Of a stretch of DNA of 42,697 nt, positions 25,500 to 34,725 are shown one piece after another (positions within the stretch are counted from its first letter, which is position 1; the number at the start of each line of letters is the position of its first letter). Made by a program: the position numbers and the translations under genes. The DNA is taken from NCBI GenBank assembly GCA_017937305.1, contig JAGBDV010000003.1:1-42697 (forward strand), read 5' to 3'. This stretch comes from Bacilli bacterium. GTDB lineage: Bacteria > Bacillota_I > Bacilli_A > ML615J-28 > CAG-313. A model generated the notes under the pieces. The model did no database searches, was not told the DNA's origin, and worked only from the letters and a program-made list of their open reading frames with translations.

Positions 25500-25518
25500 T
25501 GCCAAAATAATTTTGACA
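25500..25518. promoter_or_regulatory. 19-bp operator-like dyad upstream of the ferritin-like gene
   Basis: TGCCAAAAT-A-ATTTTGACA is symmetric apart from one pair. The half-site-1-half-site layout resembles Fur/PerR-family boxes. Alternatively, on the minus strand it is an AT-rich hairpin followed after a few bases by seven T, which could be a weak terminator. Nothing else was recognised between 25519 and 25644. Confidence 0.4.
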
Positions 25519-25644
25519 TACTATTTTAGACTAGGTCATATTTAAAAGAATATCAATATATTTTAAAAAATATTTCATAATGCATCTTGTTGTTCATCAC
25601 TATAATTTTATTAATAATCTATAAGTTTTTTATATCTAGAACGC

Positions 25645-25676
25645 AAAAAGAGAACTAGCATGTATTGCACTAGTTC
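25645..25676 (-). terminator. Rho-independent terminator after the degV/DUF4143 remnant
   Basis: Minus-strand stem GAACTAG / CTAGTTC, with inner TGCA pairing possible, followed by TCTTTTT. It begins 9 bases after the remnant's stop codon, so it was probably the terminator of the gene that supplied the C-terminal part. Confidence 0.7.
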
Positions 25677-25684
25677 CTATGATT

Positions 25685-25962
25685 TTATTTTATTAAAAAT
25701 GCCTTATATAAAGGAATCGTATTAATTCCATTTGTATTTCCTATGTTAGTATTAGCAAGTTTAAAATTACTACTAATATCATATTTATCTTTATTATTTA
25801 ATACTTCTTTTAATGATTTTGCGTTACCATTATTTGATTTTACTTTAATTAATGTTAGTTCATTATTATATCTAGTAACAAAATCAATTTCAAGACCAAA
25901 ATATTCTCTTAACTCTTTTGATAAATCCATGTTTCATCAGGAAGAATTATATATTTACTCAT
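25685..25962 (-). pseudogene. Chimeric remnant: frameshifted degV/fakB 5' end joined to a DUF4143-type ATPase C-terminus
   Basis: The ATG at 25960-25962 starts MSKYIILPDET, nearly identical to the fakB at 23284-24219 (MSKYIILPDVT). Next to it one base is missing, so this frame soon stops, while the next frame continues DLSKELREYFGLE, again as in fakB (DLSKEMRDYFGLE). After GLE, at about 25888/25889, similarity to fakB ends abruptly. The remaining 67 residues (IDFVTRYNNELTLIKVKS ... NTIPLYKAFLIK) match the C-terminal nuclease-like domain of AAA+/DUF4143 ATPases. The promoter and ribosome site are also copied from fakB. An 81-aa frame from the ATG at 25928-25930 is open but looks like debris, not a functional protein. 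A partial duplication followed by a deletion fusing two genes would explain it. Confidence 0.8.
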
Positions 25963-26003
25963 AATATTACCTCGCTTTTAAAAACTATAAATCAATTTAA
26001 TAT

Positions 26004-26032
26004 ATTTTGTCATATTTTGTTATAAGTGTAAA
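26004..26032 (-). promoter_or_regulatory. Duplicated fakB-type promoter upstream of the chimeric remnant
   Basis: TTTACA (26027-26032), 17 bases, CAAAAT (26004-26009). The flanks TTACTTTACA and AAAATATGA match the fakB promoter at 24254-24282. The -10 has lost its first T, so it may be weakened. Confidence 0.5.
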
Positions 26033-26065
26033 GTAATACTAAATAGTAATAGTAAAAATTATACT

Positions 26066-26096
26066 TAAAAAAACCTGTGAGTAAAACTCACAGGTT
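26066..26096 (-). terminator. Strong terminator closing the subtilase B/lipoprotein operon
   Basis: Minus-strand perfect 10-bp stem AACCTGTGAG / CTCACAGGTT with a five-base loop, followed by a T-run. It begins 9 bases after the stop of the Ig-repeat lipoprotein. Confidence 0.92.
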
Positions 26097-26104
26097 CTTG
26101 AAAT

Positions 26105-29100
26105 TTAAATAATTTGAATAGCATAACGCATTGTTACATCTGCCCCATTAACTGAAGCAGTTATAGAAAAATAATAAATACCTTTAGTTGCAAAATCAAT
26201 ATCATCAATATAAATTAATGTTTTCTTAATAGTATTATCTGTAATAACACCATCTTTTGTAATAATTGTAATATTATCATAGAATGCTTTTTTAGCTAAT
26301 ACTTTATTTGAAATTTGTTTTAATTGGAATGCAGCAATTTCAACAACAGCTCCATCTTTAATGTATGCATTAATAAACCTTTCACTTATAAATGATTCAT
26401 TTCCTAAATATTTTACTGTAAGTGAATTATTAAATGCATCAATATATAATTCACCTTTAGTTCCATATTCAAATGATGGATTAATATTTACATAAGTTAA
26501 AGTAATTAAATTACCTACTTTATTGTATTCAAATGTTGTTTCTGCAAATTGTTTTTTATCATAATTAATTAAGCCCATTCCATAACCATCTAAGAAAATA
26601 TACATATTTTCAGAAACATATCTACCATAACATGTATTTTTTTCTAAAATAGTAAATGTATTATCATCTAAATTTAGAATAAGTTTATAACTAAATGGTT
26701 CTTCGCTATTTGATCCTTCAGAATAGATATATGCAATATCATTTTCATAGTCTAGTCCACCATATTTTTGATTGCGTACCGCAGCACCACTTACAGAGAA
26801 TATTGACTTAGCTCCAATTTTTAAATAGAAACCTTCATTTTGATCAACACTTAATACAGCGGTTTCACCATTATAAGTAGTTGTAAATGTTTTGTTTGCA
26901 TATTTATATAAAACTTCACTATCTTTAGAATTAATCTTACCAGCATTTTCTGTTGTCATTGTAAATTTATATGTTTCATTTAGATATGTAAATTCTGATG
27001 AAATACTAGGTTCAAGTGCAAAATTATCACCAAAAACAACTTCTCCATGATTTACAATATATTTATAATCACTAGTTATTTTTTCATATAAATTAATCTT
27101 TAATGCATACCACATATTATCACTAGTTACTTTATTAGTGATATTAAAGATATCAAATGAATAACCACTATAATTTTGTTGTAAAATATGAAGATCACTT
27201 ATATTAATAACTACTTTTTCTTTTAACTCCCAAATTTCTTCATTAAAATAAATTAGAGGACGTTTATCTTCAATAAATGGCATTCTTAAATCATTATTAG
27301 GATCTATAACAACAATACCACTATTATAACTTAATGTAAATTCATAGTTATTAAACTTAATATACATTGTATTTTCATCAATACCATATAGTATTTCAGC
27401 TAATGAACCATTAACAGACATTTGTCCATCTGCAGTTATATATAACTTTTTAAGAGGAGATGCAGCTGTTCCAGCTTCTTCATATCCATCTTCATCACTA
27501 GATCCCTCTGTTGGAATAGTAGTTAATAGTGTATCATATACACCAACCATTTTTAAGTTTAAAACAATAAAATCAACTGTAGATACGAAGCCTTTGTATT
27601 CAAGTTTTACAGGATATACGCCTGGAACATTAGTATTAATTTTTCCTTCAATCATTTCTTGAGTAATATCAACATTTTCACCATTTAATAAAACTGTGAA
27701 GATATCTTTTGTATAAACTGTTTCTCCTTCAAATACAAATGTTTTATTTACATTTATTTTTACATCAGCTTCAACAACAACATTAAATGAAACTCTAACA
27801 GGATCGTTTTCAGGACCATTAACATATACATCAACTAAAATTTCTTGGTATCCTACTGCATTAAAATCAGGAGTAGTAATCACTTCAGCATAGGTTGCAA
27901 GTGTAGATGCTTGAGATGCGATTTTAGTAAGTTTTTGGTTTACTCCGTTAATTTTTACCGAAAGATTTTCAAATGCATCAAAAGAATTATTATCAGCCTT
28001 TAACACTAATGTTTCATTTAAAACCTTAATATTATAGATAGTTTTAACAACATTATATGTGATTTTTTTAGTAACAATATTACCTTTTTCTGCACCTAAA
28101 CTTGTATCAGTATAAGGAACTTCAATAGTTACAGTATATGAACCAAGTGTATTAAAATCTACATTGTCTGTTTTGATATAATCGCTAATTTCAGTAAAGT
28201 TAATTCCATTTACAATCACTATAAAATCAGCTGCAAAATTATAATTTTCTTTCGAAGTCCCTTTTGCAATTTCAATCACATCAGATTTTGCATAATTAAT
28301 GATTACGCCTTGTTTAACTTCAACAACTGCTTCAACTTCTTTTTCTAAATAGTTTAACTTAATAATATTTTTTCCAACTTCTGCATAATTAATTTCACCA
28401 TTAATCATATCTAAAGTTACTGGAATTTCAATATTATTTTTTGTTATCGTAAATAATGTAGTTAAATCAATATAACTGCTATTAGGATAAATAATTAAGT
28501 CTTTATGAGTAATTATTATTTCACTATTTGGAATAACCTTTATTTTACAAAAACCAGTCTTAACAGCTTGATTTTCAGTATATGTAATTTTAATTTCATA
28601 AATTTCATTTTCAATTGGATTACTTAAACTTGTTAAGTCAATCATATCAGAAGTAACTTCGCGATTAACACCATCAAGATATATACTAAATAATGATGTA
28701 TAATCAAAAGTACTTAATTCATCTAATTCAATTTCTTTTAGTGTATATGAATTGATTATTTCAATTTCATGATCAGATATTACATTTACATTTAAAGTCA
28801 TAGATGTTTCACCAAGTGAAACAATATATTGATATACACCAACACTTGATGTAACATTAGAATTTACCATATCAGGTGTAATAGGTTGGATTTTACCATC
28901 AACTACTACTATAAATAATTGGTTAAAATCATAATTTTCCACTTCAGATTGTTTAATAGTTATTTCACGTGTATTAAGTTTAATTTGGTAATTTACTTCT
29001 TCTACTTTTACACTTAATGAAATACTTTCATCTTCATATTTACATACTACTTTATAAATTCCTTCAATCATTCTCAAATTAGATAAATCCAAATATTCAT

Positions 29101-29530
29101 CCTTAACTTCTACATTAATATTATCTTTTGTAATTGTAAAATATTGTTTATAATCATGTTTAAATACAGTTAAGTTATTTACTATAACTTCTTCTTTAGT
29201 AAGTGTAAGACTGATATTAGAAGTTTTGATAACTTCTACATATATTGACGCCATCTTTTTTTCATATGTACATAAAATAATATATGTCCCTGTTTCTTCT
29301 TTTAAATTTGATATATCTAAGTATTCATCCTTAACTTCAATGTCTGAAGTTCCTGATTTAATTGTAAATAATGATTTATAATCATAATCAAGAACTTCAT
29401 CGACATTTAAAGTAATTTTTTCTTGAAGCGGAGTAATTATTATGTTATCTACTAAATTATTTTCACAACCAATTAAAACAAGGGCAATCGCAATCATTAA
29501 AATTGCTAAAAAACGAATATTTTTTTTCAT
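26105..29530 (-). CDS. Surface lipoprotein with about eight degenerate Ig-like repeats
   Basis: This is a 1141-aa exported lipoprotein. The signal peptide ends in lipobox VLIGC (Cys22). Residues about 25-680 hold roughly eight tandem units of 75-90 residues with the pattern (D)YxxLFTI, then DEYLDLSNL, then GxYxVxCxYE and a closing beta strand, like bacterial Ig-like (Big_3 or related) domains. Residues about 700-1141 are a beta-rich region I do not recognise, with Tyr/Asn-rich strands. The ATG at 29528-29530 lies 5 bases after GGAGG; an ATG four codons earlier overlaps that site. It is the last gene of the subtilase B operon, 21 bases after its neighbour. Probably a stalk-like adhesin or substrate-binding surface protein. 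Confidence 0.85.
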   Translation of the reverse strand: MKKNIRFLAILMIAIALVLIGCENNLVDNIIITPLQEKITLNVDEVLDYDYKSLFTIKSGTSDIEVKDEYLDISNLKEETGTYIILCTYEKKMASIYVEVIKTSNISLTLTKEEVIVNNLTVFKHDYKQYFTITKDNINVEVKDEYLDLSNLRMIEGIYKVVCKYEDESISLSVKVEEVNYQIKLNTREITIKQSEVENYDFNQLFIVVVDGKIQPITPDMVNSNVTSSVGVYQYIVSLGETSMTLNVNVISDHEIEIINSYTLKEIELDELSTFDYTSLFSIYLDGVNREVTSDMIDLTSLSNPIENEIYEIKITYTENQAVKTGFCKIKVIPNSEIIITHKDLIIYPNSSYIDLTTLFTITKNNIEIPVTLDMINGEINYAEVGKNIIKLNYLEKEVEAVVEVKQGVIINYAKSDVIEIAKGTSKENYNFAADFIVIVNGINFTEISDYIKTDNVDFNTLGSYTVTIEVPYTDTSLGAEKGNIVTKKITYNVVKTIYNIKVLNETLVLKADNNSFDAFENLSVKINGVNQKLTKIASQASTLATYAEVITTPDFNAVGYQEILVDVYVNGPENDPVRVSFNVVVEADVKINVNKTFVFEGETVYTKDIFTVLLNGENVDITQEMIEGKINTNVPGVYPVKLEYKGFVSTVDFIVLNLKMVGVYDTLLTTIPTEGSSDEDGYEEAGTAASPLKKLYITADGQMSVNGSLAEILYGIDENTMYIKFNNYEFTLSYNSGIVVIDPNNDLRMPFIEDKRPLIYFNEEIWELKEKVVINISDLHILQQNYSGYSFDIFNITNKVTSDNMWYALKINLYEKITSDYKYIVNHGEVVFGDNFALEPSISSEFTYLNETYKFTMTTENAGKINSKDSEVLYKYANKTFTTTYNGETAVLSVDQNEGFYLKIGAKSIFSVSGAAVRNQKYGGLDYENDIAYIYSEGSNSEEPFSYKLILNLDDNTFTILEKNTCYGRYVSENMYIFLDGYGMGLINYDKKQFAETTFEYNKVGNLITLTYVNINPSFEYGTKGELYIDAFNNSLTVKYLGNESFISERFINAYIKDGAVVEIAAFQLKQISNKVLAKKAFYDNITIITKDGVITDNTIKKTLIYIDDIDFATKGIYYFSITASVNGADVTMRYAIQII
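27550..29460 (-). repeat. Tandem Ig-like repeat region in the 1141-aa lipoprotein
   Basis: About eight units of 75-90 residues. The first two are most alike (both contain VKDEYLD followed by SNL); later units carry variants such as PITPDMVNS, EVTSDMIDL and PVTLDMING at the same position, indicating old intragenic duplication. Confidence 0.75.
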
Positions 29531-29551
29531 AAAGCCCTCCATCCTTAAGAT

Positions 29552-32356
29552 CTATTTTAAGATCCAATCACCTAAGTGATAGAAATAGATGCTTAAATGT
29601 TTAGTATGATTATTAGAAATAACGATCTCAATATCACCTTTAACCATAGTAACATATCTGTCACGTAAGCCAGTAGTACCACCTGACATATCAGTATTTG
29701 CACCATCTAAAGTATAACCTTCTTCTTGTAAAGCAGTTATTAATTCATTCATTAATTCTTCGTAATTTGTAATTCTAACATTTTCATCAAATTCACTACT
29801 TTGAACGTTAATTGAAACATACTCTTTATATACTACATTACCAAGTTCATCAGTTGAAGCTCTCCAATCAAAGAATGGACCAAACACTAAATCATCAAAT
29901 ACTTCTAAGAAGATTTGTGGTGAAGGTAAATTTTCAACTTGATCACCAAATACATGTTTAAATACTGTTAGTGCATTTTCTTCATAGCTATTACCTGTAT
30001 GAGTAGGTTGGAAATATTTACAAACATATTGATCCCAAGAAGTTCTCCATTGTCTTGGAACATAACCTTCAAATGTATCAGCAGCAAGTTCAACAGCATT
30101 GAAATCACTATATTTTGTAGTGATATTACCATAGTAAACGTCAGATAAGTTATATGCGTATGAAGTAGAAACTACATAACCATTTTTATCAATATCAATT
30201 GAGAAAGTTTTAGTACTTGATTTTTCAGCATCTTCAGCATAACTATGCATTGAAACTTCAAGCGCTAAATCTCTTGTAACATCTGTTGCTTTAAGTTTAA
30301 ATTGATAAATCATATTTTCACCAGTACCCTTAGTACCAACAAATTCAAAAATGTCAGCAGAGAAATCAAAACTAGGTAAGATATCAGCAATGCTTCCCTT
30401 AACTTTACGTGTACCTACAAATGCATCAGCAGAAGCTTGATATTCAAATTCATCATATGTACCATCAGAATTTTGTTTATAACCATAATATTCAGTATGA
30501 TATAATTTATCATCCATAGCATAAGAGTATTTACCAGTGTTTTCAATTAAAATTGCATCTTTTGTAACATAACCAACTTCACCAACTTCACCAACACTTG
30601 AAACATAATCACGAATTTTAGCTTTAATAACTCTATTTTGATTAGTACTTGCAGCACTTAATTCATAATCACCACTATCTCCACTAGGAGCATAAGTAGT
30701 TACATCTTTTGCACTATATTTATAGTTATCTAATGCTTGCATATTAACAAGTGCTTGATTTAATAAAGTTGCATTTTCTGGAGATTCATATTTAACAGGT
30801 TCAGGAACTACAGTTGTACCAATATTACTAGGAACAAGAACAACTTCAGTATAACTCATTGCATCAGCTTCTTCTTGAGTGTCTGATCCATAATATAATA
30901 ATTCAGTTCTTAAAATAACTTTAGTAATATGTCCTTCTTCAATTTTAAATGAAACTGAAGCAATTGTATCTTCTAATAATGGAGTTAAACAATAAGATAA
31001 GTAAGTCATTAAATATAAAGCTTCCATATCATTTTGATTTACAGTATATGTATATAATTCATCATCAGCATTATAAACGAAATCAGTAACTTTTAAGTTT
31101 CCTAAATGATTCCATAAGTGTTGAGCTTCCCAAATAGCAGGAATGCTTTGATAATCTTTTACAGTTGCAGCAGAAACTTCATTATTCTTATTAATATATA
31201 ATCTTTCAAGAGCATGACCTACATTACCATAAGCATCAGATAATCCATCTACGGAACCTCTTCTATAGTTGTCAATAACGATATCTGTTGTATTACCTTT
31301 AATATTCCATGATCCATACCATCTACCATCTGACATCATTACTAATGAATCATATTCATTTACAGAGTTATTAAATGAATTATTAAAATCAGTATAGTAG
31401 TCAGTTATAACACCACCAAATGTAATACTTGAGTTAGCTATTTCAGCAAGAACAGAATTAGTTAATTCACCTACTTGACCTTCAATAATTGGCGCTTTAA
31501 CTAAAATTGTCTTAGACTTAAATACACTTTCATCAGCAGTTGCAGTTGCAGTAATTGTGATATTAGTATCAATTTTTACGGTACCAATTAAAATTAATTG
31601 ACCATTTTCAATTTTAACTAAATCTTCATGTGACACTTTCCAAGTATAACCAATTTCTTTTAAACCAGTAACAGTTGCAGCAACCATAACTGTTTCACCT
31701 TCAGAAATTGTATCTTGACTTGTAGTAATCGAAATTGTACCAAATGAACTTGCAGCTTTTACAATAATTTTCTTTTCATCATAAACATTATTCTTTTCAA
31801 CAGAAACAGCTTTAATAGTTACTTCTGTATCAACATTTACTTCTTGTAAAACTGAAAGAACATTATTGTCAACTTTAACTAATGTATTATCTGAAACAAT
31901 CCAAGCAATACCTTTATTTTCAAGTCCTACAACATTTACAGATAAAGTAATAGTTTCACCATATGTAATTGTATTTCTTTGAGTAGTAATTTCTACTTTT
32001 GGTTCTACATAGTTTTTAATTGTAAAGATTTTAGTTGCAGTTTTACTAGCATCAGCAGCAGCATATGCAACAACAGTAACAGCTTTATCTTCTGTAACAT
32101 CACCAATAACAGTTAAAACATTATTTTCAATTTTAACTAGTGATGGATCAGAAATAATAAAACTATAATTAGTATTACTACTACCTGTAACAGTAACAGT
32201 TAAATTTGTTGATTCTCCATTACTAAGAGTTGTCTTTGCAGCATCAAATGTAATTGCAACTTGTTCATTGTTATTTTTGTTGTTATTACAGCCAATAATT
32301 GTTAATGCAATTACAGCAACTAAAAGAAATGAAGCTAATTTTTTAAATAATTTCAT
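29552..32356 (-). CDS. Surface lipoprotein with three Big_2-like domains and a C-terminal region shared with its neighbour
   Basis: This is a 934-aa lipoprotein with lipobox LTIIGC (Cys23). Residues about 30-290 are three Ig-like Big_2-type repeats, each with a T.S.GE(T/S) strand, a W.VSD..LVKI strand and a closing K.I.VK strand. Residues 300-934 form a large Tyr/Asp-rich region without a known family that aligns piecewise with the 782-aa lipoprotein upstream (for example NLKVTDFVYN against GLKVSDFVFD, and EENALTVF near the C-terminus against EVNALEFL). The ATG at 32354-32356 has AAAGGA 7 bases upstream; an earlier in-frame ATG would add 26 residues ahead of the signal peptide and was rejected. 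It lies 20 bases after its paralogue. Confidence 0.85.
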   Translation of the reverse strand: MKLFKKLASFLLVAVIALTIIGCNNNKNNNEQVAITFDAAKTTLSNGESTNLTVTVTGSSNTNYSFIISDPSLVKIENNVLTVIGDVTEDKAVTVVAYAAADASKTATKIFTIKNYVEPKVEITTQRNTITYGETITLSVNVVGLENKGIAWIVSDNTLVKVDNNVLSVLQEVNVDTEVTIKAVSVEKNNVYDEKKIIVKAASSFGTISITTSQDTISEGETVMVAATVTGLKEIGYTWKVSHEDLVKIENGQLILIGTVKIDTNITITATATADESVFKSKTILVKAPIIEGQVGELTNSVLAEIANSSITFGGVITDYYTDFNNSFNNSVNEYDSLVMMSDGRWYGSWNIKGNTTDIVIDNYRRGSVDGLSDAYGNVGHALERLYINKNNEVSAATVKDYQSIPAIWEAQHLWNHLGNLKVTDFVYNADDELYTYTVNQNDMEALYLMTYLSYCLTPLLEDTIASVSFKIEEGHITKVILRTELLYYGSDTQEEADAMSYTEVVLVPSNIGTTVVPEPVKYESPENATLLNQALVNMQALDNYKYSAKDVTTYAPSGDSGDYELSAASTNQNRVIKAKIRDYVSSVGEVGEVGYVTKDAILIENTGKYSYAMDDKLYHTEYYGYKQNSDGTYDEFEYQASADAFVGTRKVKGSIADILPSFDFSADIFEFVGTKGTGENMIYQFKLKATDVTRDLALEVSMHSYAEDAEKSSTKTFSIDIDKNGYVVSTSYAYNLSDVYYGNITTKYSDFNAVELAADTFEGYVPRQWRTSWDQYVCKYFQPTHTGNSYEENALTVFKHVFGDQVENLPSPQIFLEVFDDLVFGPFFDWRASTDELGNVVYKEYVSINVQSSEFDENVRITNYEELMNELITALQEEGYTLDGANTDMSGGTTGLRDRYVTMVKGDIEIVISNNHTKHLSIYFYHLGDWILK

Positions 32357-32376
32357 TTTTAATTCCTTTCTAAATA

Positions 32377-34725
32377 TTAGTTTTTCCAAACATAAATAAT
32401 AAAGTCTAAGTTTTGATCTACTGGAGCAATCCAAATATTACCTTTATTAAACTCTCCAGCACTATTTTTCACAAATCCCTCTTGAATTAGATATTCTTCT
32501 ATTTTATCAAGTGAAGAATTGATTGAATAGTCAACATCAAGAGGTACATCATAATAGAATGTAATAGCAGCATTATTTTTATTTTTACTATCAATATGAT
32601 ATGATTGTAAACCAAATCCATATGAATCGCCTAATGCATCACCAAAGAATGGCATATCTTCTAAAAATTGTTCTGCTTCTTTTGTACCTTCTTCAACACC
32701 AAAGAACTCGTATAAGAATTCTAAAGCATTTACTTCATAATCTTCAGCAGTTGATGAAGATAAATCTGATTTAGTAATTGTAAGTTCACTCCAACTAGTA
32801 GGAACATATCTAGTTTCAAAATCAACATTCGCACTTTCTGGGAGAATTGTATTATTATAATCTGAATAAGAAATTTCAACTACACCATATAAGTAACCTA
32901 AATAATAATAGAAACCAGTTGAAAGTAATTCTTTTGTTTCATTATCCACTACACAATATGGGGTAAACGATTCTGTTGTAGATAAATAACCTCTACTTGC
33001 ATAAATACCATATAAATTAATGTCATTACCTACACCATAATAGAATGTAGATGCAACAGGATTCATCAAATCATCAACATAATAAGTAGTTGTATTTTCT
33101 TCTTCATCAATGTAATAAGTGTTAAATATTTCTGGAGCAAATGCAAGTGATGGTTTACATGCAGCAAATTGATCTTCATAAGCTCTTGATGCTGCAAACC
33201 CCATGCTTTCTCCTTTTTCATTTGTTATTTCATAGTATGAATTATATAAATTATCAGTTATTTTCTTATAACCATAAGTTTCATTTTCACGATAATTATA
33301 TACTTCTTGTCCATATTTATCATATGTAATATCAAATGGAACAAAGTAACAATCATTATCAGTAATATATTCTGTGAAACCAGTTTCAAGAATGCTACTC
33401 ATCATACTTGATGCTTGAATATCTTTATAAGTTAAAGTATAGTTTGAAGCAGCATGAATTTTTTCAAGTGCAGATTTTAATGGTCCATGAATTTCTTCAT
33501 CATAATAATATTTTGGAACCTTTCTTACATCAACATTTTCATCACCAGCATTAACTGCAACAAATAACTCTTGAACTGCTTTATATTGTTCTACAATACC
33601 ATAGTCATCTTGACTCTTAGCATAAACACCCATAATTTCTTCATCTTCAATAATTAATGAAAAACCATTTGCTTTAAATTCATAAGGATTAGCAGAAGTA
33701 ATCATTCTATCATCCAGTTTAGGGTCATTACCACTATAAGTCCAACGCCATGTTTCTTCATCAAATACAAAATCAGAAACCTTTAGCCCTTTAAAGTTAT
33801 TATATAATCCATAAGATTCCCATGAAATAGGTTTTCCATAATCATCAAGAGCATAATCATATTGTTCTTCATTCATAAAGTTAAGTCCTACTTGACATGC
33901 ATAACCATTATGTTCTTTATAATATACACCAAGTTTAATCATCGATTCACCATTTTCGTATTCTGCATACCAATATTCACCATCTAGAGCAGTTTTTACA
34001 ACAGTTGAATAAGTAGAATAAACTTTATTAGATCCAAATGGATATAAAGTAATATTAATATAACCTTCAAATGATAAATAGTTTTCATTAGCTAAAGCAT
34101 CAATCATTTCTTGAGTAAGTTTTGGTTGAGCTAATACTGTAACTAATTTAGTAGCATAACATTCTTTATTTTCAACACTAGTAGCTCTGACTTCAATATT
34201 AACATTACCTTTAGTATCATCAATATCTTTAGCTGTAAGTATTCCATTTTCATCAATTGTTGCATACTCAGATCCTTTTACAATACTCCAAGTTACGGCA
34301 TCTGTTTCTTTATGTCCAGTTACATTAGCTTTTAAAGTAATTGTTTTGCCATTTTTTACTTCAGATGAACCACTAATACCTATTATAATATTTGATACTG
34401 GTGGTTTTGGTAGTTCTGGTTTAGGAGCTTTATATACAAGCATTTCACTTGGAGATGATGATGTATAACCATCTGCACAAGCAATTATTACATAAGTAAA
34501 ATCATTTTTTAAATCATCTACTAAATATAATGGTTCTTCAACTGTAATTGATTCACCATTAAGTAATACAACATAAGATGTTGCATTAGCAACAGGATCC
34601 CAAGTAATTAACCCTTCTTTAGAAAGATTAATATTACTAGGAGTAGAAAGAACTTTTTCATCATTACAAGAAAATAATGTAAATACCGCAATTAGTAATA
34701 AAAATAAACTAATTATTTTCTTCAT
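32377..34725 (-). CDS. Surface lipoprotein with Fn3-like and Big_2-like domains, paralogue of the neighbouring lipoprotein
   Basis: This is a 782-aa exported lipoprotein with lipobox TLFSC (Cys20). Residues about 30-90 resemble an Fn3-type domain (LITWDPVANATSYVVLLNG). Residues about 100-200 are a Big_2-like Ig domain (KNGKTITLKANVTG ... AVTWSIV). Residues 205-782 are the same unrecognised region found in the 934-aa neighbour. GGAGG lies 8 bases before the ATG. Its start overlaps the 3' end of the subtilase B gene by 17 bases, so translation is probably coupled. The overlap ties these lipoproteins to the protease as one surface module; binding of the protein substrate is a possible but untested role. 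Confidence 0.85.
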   Translation of the reverse strand: MKKIISLFLLLIAVFTLFSCNDEKVLSTPSNINLSKEGLITWDPVANATSYVVLLNGESITVEEPLYLVDDLKNDFTYVIIACADGYTSSSPSEMLVYKAPKPELPKPPVSNIIIGISGSSEVKNGKTITLKANVTGHKETDAVTWSIVKGSEYATIDENGILTAKDIDDTKGNVNIEVRATSVENKECYATKLVTVLAQPKLTQEMIDALANENYLSFEGYINITLYPFGSNKVYSTYSTVVKTALDGEYWYAEYENGESMIKLGVYYKEHNGYACQVGLNFMNEEQYDYALDDYGKPISWESYGLYNNFKGLKVSDFVFDEETWRWTYSGNDPKLDDRMITSANPYEFKANGFSLIIEDEEIMGVYAKSQDDYGIVEQYKAVQELFVAVNAGDENVDVRKVPKYYYDEEIHGPLKSALEKIHAASNYTLTYKDIQASSMMSSILETGFTEYITDNDCYFVPFDITYDKYGQEVYNYRENETYGYKKITDNLYNSYYEITNEKGESMGFAASRAYEDQFAACKPSLAFAPEIFNTYYIDEEENTTTYYVDDLMNPVASTFYYGVGNDINLYGIYASRGYLSTTESFTPYCVVDNETKELLSTGFYYYLGYLYGVVEISYSDYNNTILPESANVDFETRYVPTSWSELTITKSDLSSSTAEDYEVNALEFLYEFFGVEEGTKEAEQFLEDMPFFGDALGDSYGFGLQSYHIDSKNKNNAAITFYYDVPLDVDYSINSSLDKIEEYLIQEGFVKNSAGEFNKGNIWIAPVDQNLDFIIYVWKN

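Noticed and set aside
25519..25643. Possible small gene or RNA in the gap
   Set aside because: Only very short frames without ribosome sites and no convincing structure were seen.
29552..32434. Longer N-terminus for the 934-aa lipoprotein, starting at 32434
   Set aside because: It would put 26 residues before the signal peptide and overlap the upstream gene; the ATG at 32356 has a good ribosome site and starts the signal peptide directly.
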